Below, one piece after another: positions 1-8,121 of a stretch of 64,000 bases of DNA. A model generated the notes under the pieces. It was not told the DNA's origin and made no database searches. It saw nothing but the letters and a program-made list of their open reading frames with translations. Source of the stretch: Pseudomonas sp. BP8 (GTDB lineage Bacteria; Pseudomonadota; Gammaproteobacteria; Pseudomonadales; Pseudomonadaceae); NCBI RefSeq assembly GCF_017875955.1, contig NZ_JAGINK010000001.1:3440501-3504500 (forward strand), given 5' to 3'. Made by a program: the position numbers and the translations under genes. Within the stretch, counting starts at the first letter, position 1, and each line of letters begins with the position of its first letter.

Positions 1-2
1 TC

Positions 3-2138
3 ACATTAGGTCGTGATCGACGAATGTTCGATCAGGCACCGGGCTTCATTACCATTCTCCGAGGCCCCGAGCACGTGTTCGAGTTTGTCAACGAAGCCTT
101 TCGACGAAGTTTCGGTGACCGAGGTTATCTGAATCACTCGATACGGGAAGTCTTTCCTGATTTGCAGGGTCAAGGATATTTCTCTTGGCTCGACACGGTC
201 TATTCAACCGGTGAACGTTTCGTCGCAACAGGTCAGCCGATTTCGCTTTCCTGGAGCTCGGAAGGCAAAGCCACACGCTATCTTGATTTCGTCTACGAGC
301 CTATCTTTGACGACAGTGGGGGCGTGACCGGAATTTTCTGTGAAGGCTTCGACGTTACCAATCGAGTCGAGACTGAACAGGCTTTGAGGGAGGAAAGCCG
401 GACGCTCGGCATCCTTCGGGACATCAACGCCGTATTCGCTAGTGATCTCAATCTCGAACGCATCGTCCAGAATCTGACCGATTCCGGAATGGCCCTGACT
501 GGTGCGGCATTCGGTTCCTACTTTGCCAACGAAGTTGATGCGACCGGCGCTCATCTAAAGCTCTATACACTGTCGGGCGCGGATCGCTCGGCATTTGAGA
601 CATTGGGCCATCCCCGCGCCACCCCCGTGTTTGCACCTACTTTTCGCAACGAGGGCGTTGTTCGTTCTGCGGACATCCTGGCCGACCCTCGTTATGGCCA
701 GTTTGAACCCCATCGCGGCATGCCCAAAGGGCATCTTCCTGTGCGCAGCTATCTGGCTATCTCGGTGGTATCCAGAAGCGGGGATGTACTCGGTGGGTTG
801 TTCTTTGGCCACCCCGAGCCAGGCCGTTTTACTGAGCGACATGAACAGCTGATGGTAGCGTTAGCGGCGCAGGCGGCGGTAGCCATCGACAACGCTCAAC
901 TGTACCGCCAGGTGCAACAGGCGAAGGCGACACTTGAAGATAGGGTAGCCCAACGCACCGAAGAGCTTTCCCAGGCCAACGAAGCGTTGCGCCAAGCGCA
1001 GAAAATGGAGGCGCTCGGGCAACTCACCGGCGGCATTGCGCATGATTTCAACAATATATTGGCTGCCATTCTAGGGAGTGCGGATCTGCTTTCCCGTCGA
1101 TTGAGGCAAGGCAATTCGGATTCCAGCGAGCTACTGCTCAATGGCATCCAGGTCAGCGCCAAACGCGCCGCCTCGCTCACTCAGCGACTGCTGGCGTTTT
1201 CGAGAAGACAAACATTGGATCCCCGTCCTACAGACATCAATGTTTTGATCGAAGACCTGAGGGATCTGATCAATCGCTCAGTTGGGCCAGCGATTACGGT
1301 CATCACACAGCTAGAGCCTGAAATTGGATTGGCTCGGATTGACCCGGCGCAGTTGGAAAGTTCGCTGTTGAACCTGGCGATAAATTCTCGGGATGCCATG
1401 CCCAATGGTATCGGGGCAATTTCTATCAGCACGGAAATCATAGAGCTCGAAGCCGAAGCAGCGCTCCGAGCTGACCTTACCGCTGGTGAATACATTGTGA
1501 TTGCGGTGGCAGACACGGGAACAGGCATATCTCAGAGTGATATCAAGCGCATCTTCGACCCTTTCTTCACCACGAAGCCATTAGGGCAGGGCACCGGACT
1601 CGGACTTTCCATGGTGCATGGATTCGTGCGCCAATCTGGAGGGCAGGTGGATGTTCATTCCAAAGAAGGTGTGGGCACCACGATTCGCCTCATGCTTCCT
1701 CGCTTCGAGGGACAGTTGGAGGTCGATGAGGGAGACCACTCAAGAAACCGCGAGACTCCAAGCGAGGGTGGGGGCAGAGTGCTGGTCGTTGACGATGAGC
1801 CAATTGTGCGAATGTCCATGGTTGAAGCGCTGCTAGATGCTGGATACGACGTCGAAGAAACCGAAAGCGGAACCGGCGCCTTGAACGTCCTGCGGACGGG
1901 TCGTATCTATGATTTGCTGGTCACCGACGTCGGTCTGCCAGGCGCGCTGAATGGTCGCCAGGTGGCTGATGCTGCTCGTGAATTGATTCCTGATTTGCGT
2001 GTTCTGTACGTCACCGGTTTCGCTGAAGCATCTGTGCTGAAGGGTGGATTTCTCACGCCGACCACTGCAATCATAACGAAGCCTTTTGACATCCGCCTGC
2101 TGGTTGAAAAAGTGGCTGGAATGCTTCAGCAACGCTAG
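3..2138 (+). CDS. Hybrid sensor histidine kinase (PAS-GAF-HisKA-HATPase-receiver), 5' end outside window
   Basis: Membrane-independent hybrid sensor kinase. Counting from the first ATG (position 24), a PAS-like fold occupies about residues 5-120 and a GAF-like domain about 135-290. A coiled stretch ending in RVAQRTEELSQANEAL leads to the HisKA box GGIAHDFNN, with the phospho-His near residue 340. The HATPase N box is NLAINSRDAM, followed by G boxes DTGTGIS and GQGTGLGLS. A C-terminal receiver has the DDE acidic pocket and a likely phospho-acceptor Asp near 635 in LVTDVGLPG. The frame stays open upstream of the ATG to the window edge, and PAS domains of this sort usually start a little earlier, so the true start is probably outside. 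No partner response regulator is visible. The signal sensed cannot be told from the sequence. Confidence 0.9.
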   Translation, partial: TLGRDRRMFDQAPGFITILRGPEHVFEFVNEAFRRSFGDRGYLNHSIREVFPDLQGQGYFSWLDTVYSTGERFVATGQPISLSWSSEGKATRYLDFVYEPIFDDSGGVTGIFCEGFDVTNRVETEQALREESRTLGILRDINAVFASDLNLERIVQNLTDSGMALTGAAFGSYFANEVDATGAHLKLYTLSGADRSAFETLGHPRATPVFAPTFRNEGVVRSADILADPRYGQFEPHRGMPKGHLPVRSYLAISVVSRSGDVLGGLFFGHPEPGRFTERHEQLMVALAAQAAVAIDNAQLYRQVQQAKATLEDRVAQRTEELSQANEALRQAQKMEALGQLTGGIAHDFNNILAAILGSADLLSRRLRQGNSDSSELLLNGIQVSAKRAASLTQRLLAFSRRQTLDPRPTDINVLIEDLRDLINRSVGPAITVITQLEPEIGLARIDPAQLESSLLNLAINSRDAMPNGIGAISISTEIIELEAEAALRADLTAGEYIVIAVADTGTGISQSDIKRIFDPFFTTKPLGQGTGLGLSMVHGFVRQSGGQVDVHSKEGVGTTIRLMLPRFEGQLEVDEGDHSRNRETPSEGGGRVLVVDDEPIVRMSMVEALLDAGYDVEETESGTGALNVLRTGRIYDLLVTDVGLPGALNGRQVADAARELIPDLRVLYVTGFAEASVLKGGFLTPTTAIITKPFDIRLLVEKVAGMLQQR

Positions 2139-2248
2139 AAAATCATGAAGGGGCTACAGCCTCAAATGCTGGGTCTGGCTATGGGGCGCAACCTGGCATG
2201 GAACTGTTGCGGGGAGGCGGCCGGAGGCATGGAACTCAATACCAAAAA

Positions 2249-2587
2249 TTAGGGGTTGATTTGCCCATGCGAATTTGAGAACAACGACTTTTCCCCGTCT
2301 GAGTTCTTCCAGTGTCCTGGCCGTGAATCACCTCTGCGGTGTGCTTTCTCAGAATTGCTTTTGTTCTTTCTCCAGCCCCTGAGGTTCATGAGGCACAGCA
2401 CTACCTGCAGCACGATTAACGCCCAAGCTTCTGCGTGCCAGCCCCAGACTGACCACAGTATGTTGCTGGCAATGAAACAACAGAACCCCACCTTGCGCCG
2501 TCCGGGACGGCGCGATCCGATACACCAGGCTGCCAGCACAGTAACCGCCATGGCAGGCCATTCCAGCAATTCGATCCAGTTCTCCAT
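2249..2587 (-). CDS. Small integral membrane protein
   Basis: A protein of about 112 residues that starts at the ATG giving MENWIELLEWPAMAV; a TTG lies five codons upstream. Residues 1-75 form about three hydrophobic helices separated by a short basic loop (GSRRPGRRK). The tail is hydrophilic and basic. The layout (Trp-rich helices, basic loop, AWALIVLQ helix) is like small membrane proteins common in pseudomonads that are often labelled amino-acid-transporter-like. I cannot assign a function. It is a stand-alone gene between the kinase and the hemerythrin gene and is read on the opposite strand from the kinase. No strong ribosome binding site is evident. Confidence 0.6.
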   Translation of the reverse strand: MENWIELLEWPAMAVTVLAAWCIGSRRPGRRKVGFCCFIASNILWSVWGWHAEAWALIVLQVVLCLMNLRGWRKNKSNSEKAHRRGDSRPGHWKNSDGEKSLFSNSHGQINP

Positions 2588-2663
2588 CAGAGGCAGTCCC
2601 AATCATTAAGCTAATACGCGCTTGCCAGGCCGATTGAACCGAGTCCGGCGAAGCGCTCTGAAA

Positions 2664-3128
2664 TCAAGCTGCCCGCTGCTCGCCCTTGAGCAATTTTCTC
2701 TGCGCCTCCATCGTGAGGCCTAACTGTTCAAGTTCGTCTTTGTCTAGAAGCTTCTTCGCAGTAGGGAACAGCTCGGCTTCCTCCTCCTCGACATGATGTT
2801 CAAGCAGCTCTTTCATCACCTTCACTCGTCCGGCAAATTCGAGTGTGCCGGTTTCCGTATGAAGCAGATCTGGGAGCACTAGTGAGTCGACAGTACGGTG
2901 CTCTTCCTTGGCTTCGTAATACATCTTCGCCTCCTCCTTGCCACCGGCCTGTTTTATCGCCGGATAGAGGATTTCTTCCTCTAAGGCAGTATGGATTTGC
3001 AGTTCCCGCTCAATCCGGTGAAGCAATTCAGCGCGCTTCTTGACGGCACGTTCCGTGGTTGATGAAAGCTCTTCCAGTAGCTTCTTCACCACCTTGTGAT
3101 CTCGAATCAACAGGTCAATTGCATTCAT
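2664..3128 (-). CDS. Hemerythrin domain-containing protein
   Basis: A 154-residue four-helix protein of the hemerythrin HHE cation-binding family. The expected metal ligands are visible: RDHKVVKKLLEEL near the N-terminus, HTALEEEILYPAI in the second helix, EEHRTVDSL in the third, and LEHHVEEEEAELFP in the fourth. These fit a di-iron site of the His/Glu type. The family binds oxygen, nitric oxide or peroxide and is often linked to oxidative or nitrosative stress. The start is well supported by a GAGGTGAGCGT ribosome binding site just upstream. It probably stands alone. The lysine- and glutamate-rich composition is usual for the family. Confidence 0.9.
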   Translation of the reverse strand: MNAIDLLIRDHKVVKKLLEELSSTTERAVKKRAELLHRIERELQIHTALEEEILYPAIKQAGGKEEAKMYYEAKEEHRTVDSLVLPDLLHTETGTLEFAGRVKVMKELLEHHVEEEEAELFPTAKKLLDKDELEQLGLTMEAQRKLLKGEQRAA

Positions 3129-3197
3129 ACGCTCACCTCATCGCGGTCGGGAAAATAGTGAATTCTTGTGAGTTGAGTCGTAGTTGACCCATGGGGT

Positions 3198-5081
3198 TCA
3201 ACGCTTGTGATGGCTGGTGCGCGCCCCAATCACCTTTGGCCCTTCGCCGCCAAGTGCCAGGGCAGCGCGTAGCGCCGCAAGGTGGGTCAATCCCTGTGGC
3301 AAGTTGCCGAGAAAGTGACCGGTAGCGGGATCAATCATTTCGGAGTAGATGCCGATGCCATGATCCAGGCCGTTCACCGCACCGTGAAACGCCGACTGGG
3401 CGCGCTCGCATTGCCCCAGCAGCGCCCAGGCTTCGATGAGCCAGAAGGTACTGGCCAGGAAGCAGCCTTCTTCTTCACTGGCTTGGCTATAGCGGTAGTG
3501 GAAAGGGCCAGTACCGAGCTCCGACTCCACGGCTTCGAGTGTGCTGCTCAGGCGCTGCCGTGAGGGGTAGCCAAAGCGCACTGCAAGTGCGATCGACGCA
3601 TCGAGACGGTCACTGCCTGCGTAGAATACGTAAGCCTGGCGCTTTTCACTCCAGCAATGTTCCTCGATCCATGCCGTAATACGCTGCCGCTCTCGTTGCC
3701 AGCGCTCCCGGCATGTAGTCGGCAGGTGGCCGCCATCGGCCAATTCGATGGCCCGGCTCAGCGCCTGCCAGCAACTGATCTTGGACAGCGTGTAATGACG
3801 CTGTTCGTGCAGCTCCCAGATACCGGCGTCGGGTTGCCTCCAGCAATCGGCGCATTGATCGGCCAGCTCAGAGAGGATCGTCGCGCTGGTTGCGTCGAGG
3901 ATATTGCCGCTGTCGATAAAGCAGCGGGCGGTCTCGAATATGTCCCCGAACACCCCATGCTGGAGCTGGTCGCAGGCGTCGTTGCCCACCACCGGTGGCG
4001 AGTTCTTGTAACCCGGCAGGTCTACCGGGCGGGTGCAATCGCCGATGGCACCGTCGAGTGCATAAAACACACGTGGGCCATGTTCACCTAGCCGATTCAA
4101 CAGCCAGGTAAAGGCTGCCTTGGCCTCAGGCTGCGCGCCGATAGCGAGGAAGGCTTCGACGGTATAGCCGGCATCCCGGATCCAAGCGAAGCGGTAATCG
4201 AAGTTCTTGTTGCCGCCTATCCGCTCAGGCAAGGACGAGGTGCCTGCCGCCATGATCGCGCCGCTTGGTGAGGACAGCAGAAGCTTCAATGCCAGCGCAT
4301 TGCGGACAACCAGCGATTTGAACGGGCCGTCGTAGATAAGGCCTTTCGACCATTGTCGCCACTCACGGTGGGAGCCATCGATACGTTCGTCGATAAGTTC
4401 GAGCGGGGGAAGCACCAACGGCTCATCCCGGCCCGCGACGATAGCCAGTACGGTTCGCAGTCCCTGGACAACGCTGATGAATGCCCTGACGCCCATATCA
4501 TCCTTGCGATCAATACGCACCTGGGTGTCGTGGATGAACATGCCGAGAATGTGCCCGGCATGGAAGACACAGCCGTTGTCGTTCGGTGCAAGGTAGGGAC
4601 TGACGGTGTCGGCTTGGGTGCCGAAGTCGATGGCAATGTCAAAGTCGACTTGCCCCTCGATACCCTCTATACGTCTGGCGAGTTCGGCCCATGGCAAACG
4701 GCCCGCTGGCCCGCTGTTGAGGGACTCGGTCAGCCGGGCCCGGCCACTGGGCGTGACGAACAGTGTCTCCAGTACATTACTGTCCGGAAGGTAACGGCGT
4801 TCTGCGCGGTAGTTTTCGCATGGCGTAATGGAAAAGAACCCACCTGAATGGGGCGCGAGTAATCGGTCGAACAGCGGAGGGGAATCCATGTGGGGTACAC
4901 ACCACCAGTCGATAGATCCATCCAGGCCAATCAAGGCTACAGAGCGCCCATCGCCGAGCGCTCCGTATTCCTCCAGCAACAACCAACCGCCGTCATCCCG
5001 CTGAGGCTCCCCGTGTTGCCATCCATCGAGCGATGTAATTTCCACGCGACGCCTCCGAGATAGGTTGTCCTGTTCGGACAT
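3198..5081 (-). CDS. Glycoside hydrolase family 15 protein (glucoamylase/trehalase-like)
   Basis: A cytoplasmic glycosidase of about 627 residues with no signal peptide. The N-terminal beta-sandwich domain contains GALGDGRSVALIGLDGSIDW, typical of bacterial GH15. The (alpha/alpha)6 catalytic domain carries the block NKNFDYRFAWIRDAGYTVEA. Later acidic motifs are GIWELHEQRHYTLSKI and an SEMIDPATGHFLGNLPQGLTH-type C-terminal block with the family's expected catalytic-base region. Related proteins hydrolyse alpha-glucans or trehalose; the sequence does not decide the substrate. I use the ATG giving MSEQDNLSRRR; a TTG nine codons upstream could extend the protein. The gene is a single transcription unit upstream of a short CxxC protein on the other strand. 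Confidence 0.88.
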   Translation of the reverse strand: MSEQDNLSRRRRVEITSLDGWQHGEPQRDDGGWLLLEEYGALGDGRSVALIGLDGSIDWWCVPHMDSPPLFDRLLAPHSGGFFSITPCENYRAERRYLPDSNVLETLFVTPSGRARLTESLNSGPAGRLPWAELARRIEGIEGQVDFDIAIDFGTQADTVSPYLAPNDNGCVFHAGHILGMFIHDTQVRIDRKDDMGVRAFISVVQGLRTVLAIVAGRDEPLVLPPLELIDERIDGSHREWRQWSKGLIYDGPFKSLVVRNALALKLLLSSPSGAIMAAGTSSLPERIGGNKNFDYRFAWIRDAGYTVEAFLAIGAQPEAKAAFTWLLNRLGEHGPRVFYALDGAIGDCTRPVDLPGYKNSPPVVGNDACDQLQHGVFGDIFETARCFIDSGNILDATSATILSELADQCADCWRQPDAGIWELHEQRHYTLSKISCWQALSRAIELADGGHLPTTCRERWQRERQRITAWIEEHCWSEKRQAYVFYAGSDRLDASIALAVRFGYPSRQRLSSTLEAVESELGTGPFHYRYSQASEEEGCFLASTFWLIEAWALLGQCERAQSAFHGAVNGLDHGIGIYSEMIDPATGHFLGNLPQGLTHLAALRAALALGGEGPKVIGARTSHHKR

Positions 5082-5238
5082 AGCCGTCGAATACAGAGTT
5101 CGTCTCAATTTCCAGCTCGTGAGCTTTTAAGGATTCACAATAAAGGGAATTTCAAATGGCCATCGAAATCTCAATAGCGTCACAGGCGCCAGTCGCCTGA
5201 CTTCAACCCTCCTACTAACAAGAGCAAAAGGAGGCTTC

Positions 5239-5472
5239 ATGACTTGTCTGATTTGCGCCGGGCATGCTGAGTCCGTTGAATGTGGTACCGGTTGGGTGGA
5301 GCGCCATTGCTCGCAGTGCGGGAGCTATCGCATGTCCCAAACGCTCGTTCTGGTGATGATGGAAGAGGAGCAAATCTTCGATACCCCCCGGATGCGAGAG
5401 TGGCTCATTACCCGGCGCGGTAGTGTGTCCGTCCCCGTTATCGAACCTCATCATGCCATCCTCGTCACTTGA
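5239..5472 (+). CDS. Small protein with two CxxC zinc-ribbon-like motifs
   Basis: A 77-residue protein with a very good ribosome binding site (AAAGGAGG) seven bases before the ATG. It has paired cysteines CLIC near residue 3 and CSQC near residue 24, spaced like a small zinc ribbon. A helical MMEEEQIF segment follows, then a basic tail. Function unknown; small zinc ribbons of this kind often bind nucleic acid or a partner protein. It is divergent from the GH15 gene and convergent with the DUF421 gene. The strong start signal and the paired cysteines are the reasons for calling it real. Confidence 0.6.
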   Translation: MTCLICAGHAESVECGTGWVERHCSQCGSYRMSQTLVLVMMEEEQIFDTPRMREWLITRRGSVSVPVIEPHHAILVT

Positions 5473-5496
5473 ATCAGCACAGGCATAAGAGCGTCG

Positions 5497-5940
5497 TCAC
5501 TCGTCGGGAATGATCGAGATCTTTCCATTGCGCTCGACGATGGCAAATTTGATCTGCTCTACTTTTTCGAGACCTTGACTGTCTCGCGCCGATTCGAGGA
5601 TGTCGTCTTCCGTTAGCCGAGCTCGACGCATGCGATGGTGGAGAAAACGGCCATTCTCGACGACCAGCGTTGCGTGGCCGTCCAGCAGCCGCGCCAAGGG
5701 CTTGGAATTAAGTTTTGCGAGCGACAGTCCGACATCCAGCACTATCAGCGTCGCAATGACCAACATGGCATTGGTGAAGGAAAAGTCATCGCCCAGCAAA
5801 GCCTGCTGGGTCGCTTCGCCGATGATCAGTAACAGGACGAAGTCAAAGGTGGTCAGGTCGGCCAGTGAGCGTCTGCCGGCGACGCGAAACAACAGCATCA
5901 ATGCGATGTACATGCCGGCTGCGCGGAGGATCGAATCCAT
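5497..5940 (-). CDS. DUF421 family membrane protein
   Basis: A 147-residue protein starting at MDSILRAAGM. The frame is open further upstream, but that part is out of register with the neighbouring gene and does not look coding for this family. The N-terminal half has three transmembrane helices with the DUF421 signatures RVAGRRSLADLTTFDFV and LLIIGEATQQALLGDD. The C-terminal half is the small cytoplasmic alpha/beta domain (TLVVENGRFL, LTEDDILESAR, QIKFAIVERNGKISII). The family includes YetF-like proteins; their biochemical role is unclear, with links to stress and the envelope. The gene lies 10 bases after the preceding gene and they probably form an operon. Confidence 0.88.
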   Translation of the reverse strand: MDSILRAAGMYIALMLLFRVAGRRSLADLTTFDFVLLLIIGEATQQALLGDDFSFTNAMLVIATLIVLDVGLSLAKLNSKPLARLLDGHATLVVENGRFLHHRMRRARLTEDDILESARDSQGLEKVEQIKFAIVERNGKISIIPDE

Positions 5941-5950
5941 CAATCGCTCC

Positions 5951-6409
5951 TCAAGGAAATAGGAAGGTGGTGAAGTGGACAGCACTGGATGGGCCTGCAC
6001 GCACCATACCTTCAAGGGTGCCCACATACTCGCTGCGCACGGTGAGGTAGAGCGTGGCACTACCATCCTCGCTAGTACCCAGTTGCAGCAGAATGGCCTT
6101 GCCCTGTGAGAGCGAGGCTTGTGGTTGGGGTTGCAGTGTTTCGATACTGGCTTCGCGCAGTAGTGAACCATCGAGTAGCACCATGATGGGGTCTCGGGCG
6201 CTACCGCGAACCGTGATGCGCAAGGAATCAGTCGTGCCGCTACGGCTGAGGCGTTGATACTCGACATGCAAACGGCCATCCGCGCTTGTAACCTGGGCAT
6301 TGCTGAGCGGGCCATTGCCGAAGACGCCGGCCAACCCAAGTAAGACAACGACCACCAGCACGTACCAACCCACGCGTTCGAAGCGCCAAACGCGCTGTTG
6401 CATGGCCAT
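5951..6409 (-). CDS. Membrane-anchored protein of unknown function, partner of DUF421 gene
   Basis: A protein of about 152 residues with one N-terminal membrane helix (VGWYVLVVVVLLGLAGVFG) preceded by a basic RFERVGW stretch. The remaining part is exported and beta-rich, with repeated strands such as RLHVEYQRL, SLRITVRG and TLYLTVRSEY. Several in-frame starts exist: a GTG at 6457 without a ribosome binding site, and ATGs at 6409 and 6403 after AGGAAGAC. I use 6409. It is followed after 10 bases by the DUF421 gene, an arrangement that suggests co-expression. No family beyond this pairing is recognised. Confidence 0.7.
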   Translation of the reverse strand: MAMQQRVWRFERVGWYVLVVVVLLGLAGVFGNGPLSNAQVTSADGRLHVEYQRLSRSGTTDSLRITVRGSARDPIMVLLDGSLLREASIETLQPQPQASLSQGKAILLQLGTSEDGSATLYLTVRSEYVGTLEGMVRAGPSSAVHFTTFLFP

Positions 6410-6509
6410 GTCTTCCTGAACAGGGTGCTGTCTGGACACCAGTTCATCATCCGTCACAGTTTTAGCCCTCAGGCGCGCTCCCCACGTAGCCAGCGCTTGT
6501 GATAATGGA

Positions 6510-6779
6510 TCAGGCGGGTGAGCCCATAGTCGGCACCGTCGTGCATGACCTGCGCTCGCTCAGCCCGTACCGCTCGATGGTTTCCGTACTCACACCTAGC
6601 AGCCGCTTCTTGGCGGAGGGCGAATACACGACATAGCCGCTTTCCAGTACCTCGCCCGTACCTGGGAAGGCCGCCAGCAAAGCGACCATGCAGCCTGCTG
6701 TACAGGACTCGGCAGTGGTGAGTACCAGGTGGTGGTCTTTGAGATAGCCGAGCACGGCCAGTACGAGGTCACTTGCCAT
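6510..6779 (-). pseudogene. Truncated CinA-family (nicotinamide-nucleotide amidohydrolase) gene
   Basis: The first 75 residues match the N-terminal half of CinA-type amidohydrolases: VLTTAESCTAGCMVALLA with the catalytic Ser/Cys region, PGTGEVLESGYVVYSP, and KKRLLGVSTETIERYGLSE. Intact proteins run to about 160 residues. Here the similarity stops after LSE and the frame ends after 14 unrelated residues. In the +1 frame the DNA carries on with AERAQVMHDGADYGLTRLIH and ends at 6469 with a basic tail, which looks like the C-terminus of a different protein. A deletion that joined two genes is the simplest explanation. The product would lack most of the fold. Confidence 0.7.
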
Positions 6780-7168
6780 CTTGGTGTAGACTCGTTGTTC
6801 TTTTGCGGTGGACGCATTTGATGTGCGAATGGTTCACCGTGTTATCGCCAGTCTTTTCTCGGATATCTGATCTGAAATCGGCTAACCGTGATGTCTTCAC
6901 TGACGGCGAAGGTCGAGCGAGCTCACATTCTCAAACCATCACAGCAGAAAGATAGATACCGAAGGCGAGTCGAAGCTCAAAGAAGGTGGGTCTCACGTAG
7001 TCACTTTTGAAGCCTCAGGCTGACGAGAAACGCGTCGACGGTGCGCATTGACCCAATTTCTTCATCAATTACTGATCACCAATCGAGCGCATAAGCGCAT
7101 AGCAGTCAGCACGAGATGAAGGAATGAGAAAGCATTGAGGCTCGCAATAGCAAGCCTCATCAGCACGC
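6780..7168. other. Gene-free stretch
   Basis: About 390 bases between the broken CinA-like gene and the SDR gene. No frame with coding character, no clear hairpin and no recognised operator were seen. It may hold the promoter of the CinA remnant near its left end. Confidence 0.4.
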
Positions 7169-8026
7169 TTAGAGGATTGGTTTGCCTCCGGTCACAGCGT
7201 AGCGCGAACCGGAGATGTAGCTGGCTTCATCCGATCCCAGCAAGACGTAGATCGGTGCGACTTCAACCGGTTGGCCAGGACGACCCATCGGGTAGCTCGC
7301 GCCGAAGTTCCTGACGGCTTCATCTGGCATGGTGGCAGGAATCAGCGGTGTCCAGATCGGGCCGGGTGCCACGCTGTTGACTCGAATGCCTTTCTTGCCC
7401 AGCAGTTGGGAGAGGCCTGCGGTGAAATTGGCAATCGCACCTTTGGTGGCGGCATATGCCAACAGGCTGGGTGACGGGTCGTCAGAGTTGACCGAGCTGG
7501 TATTGATGATCGAGCCGCCTTTTGGCATCGAGGGCAGCGCACGCTGGCATATACGGAAAATGGCGGTAATGTTGGTATCGAAGGTCTTCACCCACTCATC
7601 GTCGTCAATTTCGTCCAGGCCCTCATGTGCCATCTGGAAAGCGGCGTTGTTGACCAGAATATCAATACGACCGAACTGCGTCACGGTCTTGTCGACAATG
7701 TCGTAGCAGTGTTGTTTCTGCGCCAGATCGCCGGGGAGCAGCAGGCACTGACGGCCAGCAGCTTCAACCCAGCGCGCAGTCTCTTGCGCATCTTCGTGCT
7801 CATCCAGATAGGAAACAGCAACGTCTGCGCCTTCACGGGCATACGCAATGGCCACGGCCCGACCGATGCCGCTGTCTGCACCCGTGATCAACGCGACTTT
7901 ACCCTCAAGCCGGTTGTTGCCGGTATAGGTCTGTTCACCACAGTCTGGATACGGCTCCATCTTGCGCTGCGAACCTGGCACGCTTTGCGGTTGGGATGGG
8001 AATGGAGGAGTAGGGTAGTCGCTCAT
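7169..8026 (-). CDS. Short-chain dehydrogenase/reductase, YghA type
   Basis: A 285-residue SDR oxidoreductase. It has the proline-rich N-terminal extension characteristic of the YghA/general-stress group (PPFPSQPQSVPGSQ followed by MEPYPDCGEQTYTGN). The Rossmann dinucleotide motif is TGADSGIGRAVA, the NNAA motif is present, and the catalytic site has the Ser in NTSSVNS and the pair YAATKG. The C-terminus has the family ending SGSRYAVTGG. It should reduce or oxidise a small carbonyl or alcohol with NAD(P)H; the substrate is unknown. The ribosome binding site GGAGCTTCCCACC precedes the ATG. It is downstream of another SDR gene on the same strand, 95 bases apart, and both may be stress-inducible. 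Confidence 0.9.
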   Translation of the reverse strand: MSDYPTPPFPSQPQSVPGSQRKMEPYPDCGEQTYTGNNRLEGKVALITGADSGIGRAVAIAYAREGADVAVSYLDEHEDAQETARWVEAAGRQCLLLPGDLAQKQHCYDIVDKTVTQFGRIDILVNNAAFQMAHEGLDEIDDDEWVKTFDTNITAIFRICQRALPSMPKGGSIINTSSVNSDDPSPSLLAYAATKGAIANFTAGLSQLLGKKGIRVNSVAPGPIWTPLIPATMPDEAVRNFGASYPMGRPGQPVEVAPIYVLLGSDEASYISGSRYAVTGGKPIL

Positions 8027-8121
8027 GGTGGGAAGCTCCTGCAGTTAAGAACGCTCACTTCAGTTCGAACGGTTGGAGAAGCCACTGTTGAACTGAATGC
8101 CGATTTTGAACGACAAGCGGT

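Noticed and set aside
5941..6450. Extended start of the DUF421 frame
   Set aside because: The upstream part overlaps the neighbouring membrane-anchored gene in another frame and does not resemble DUF421.
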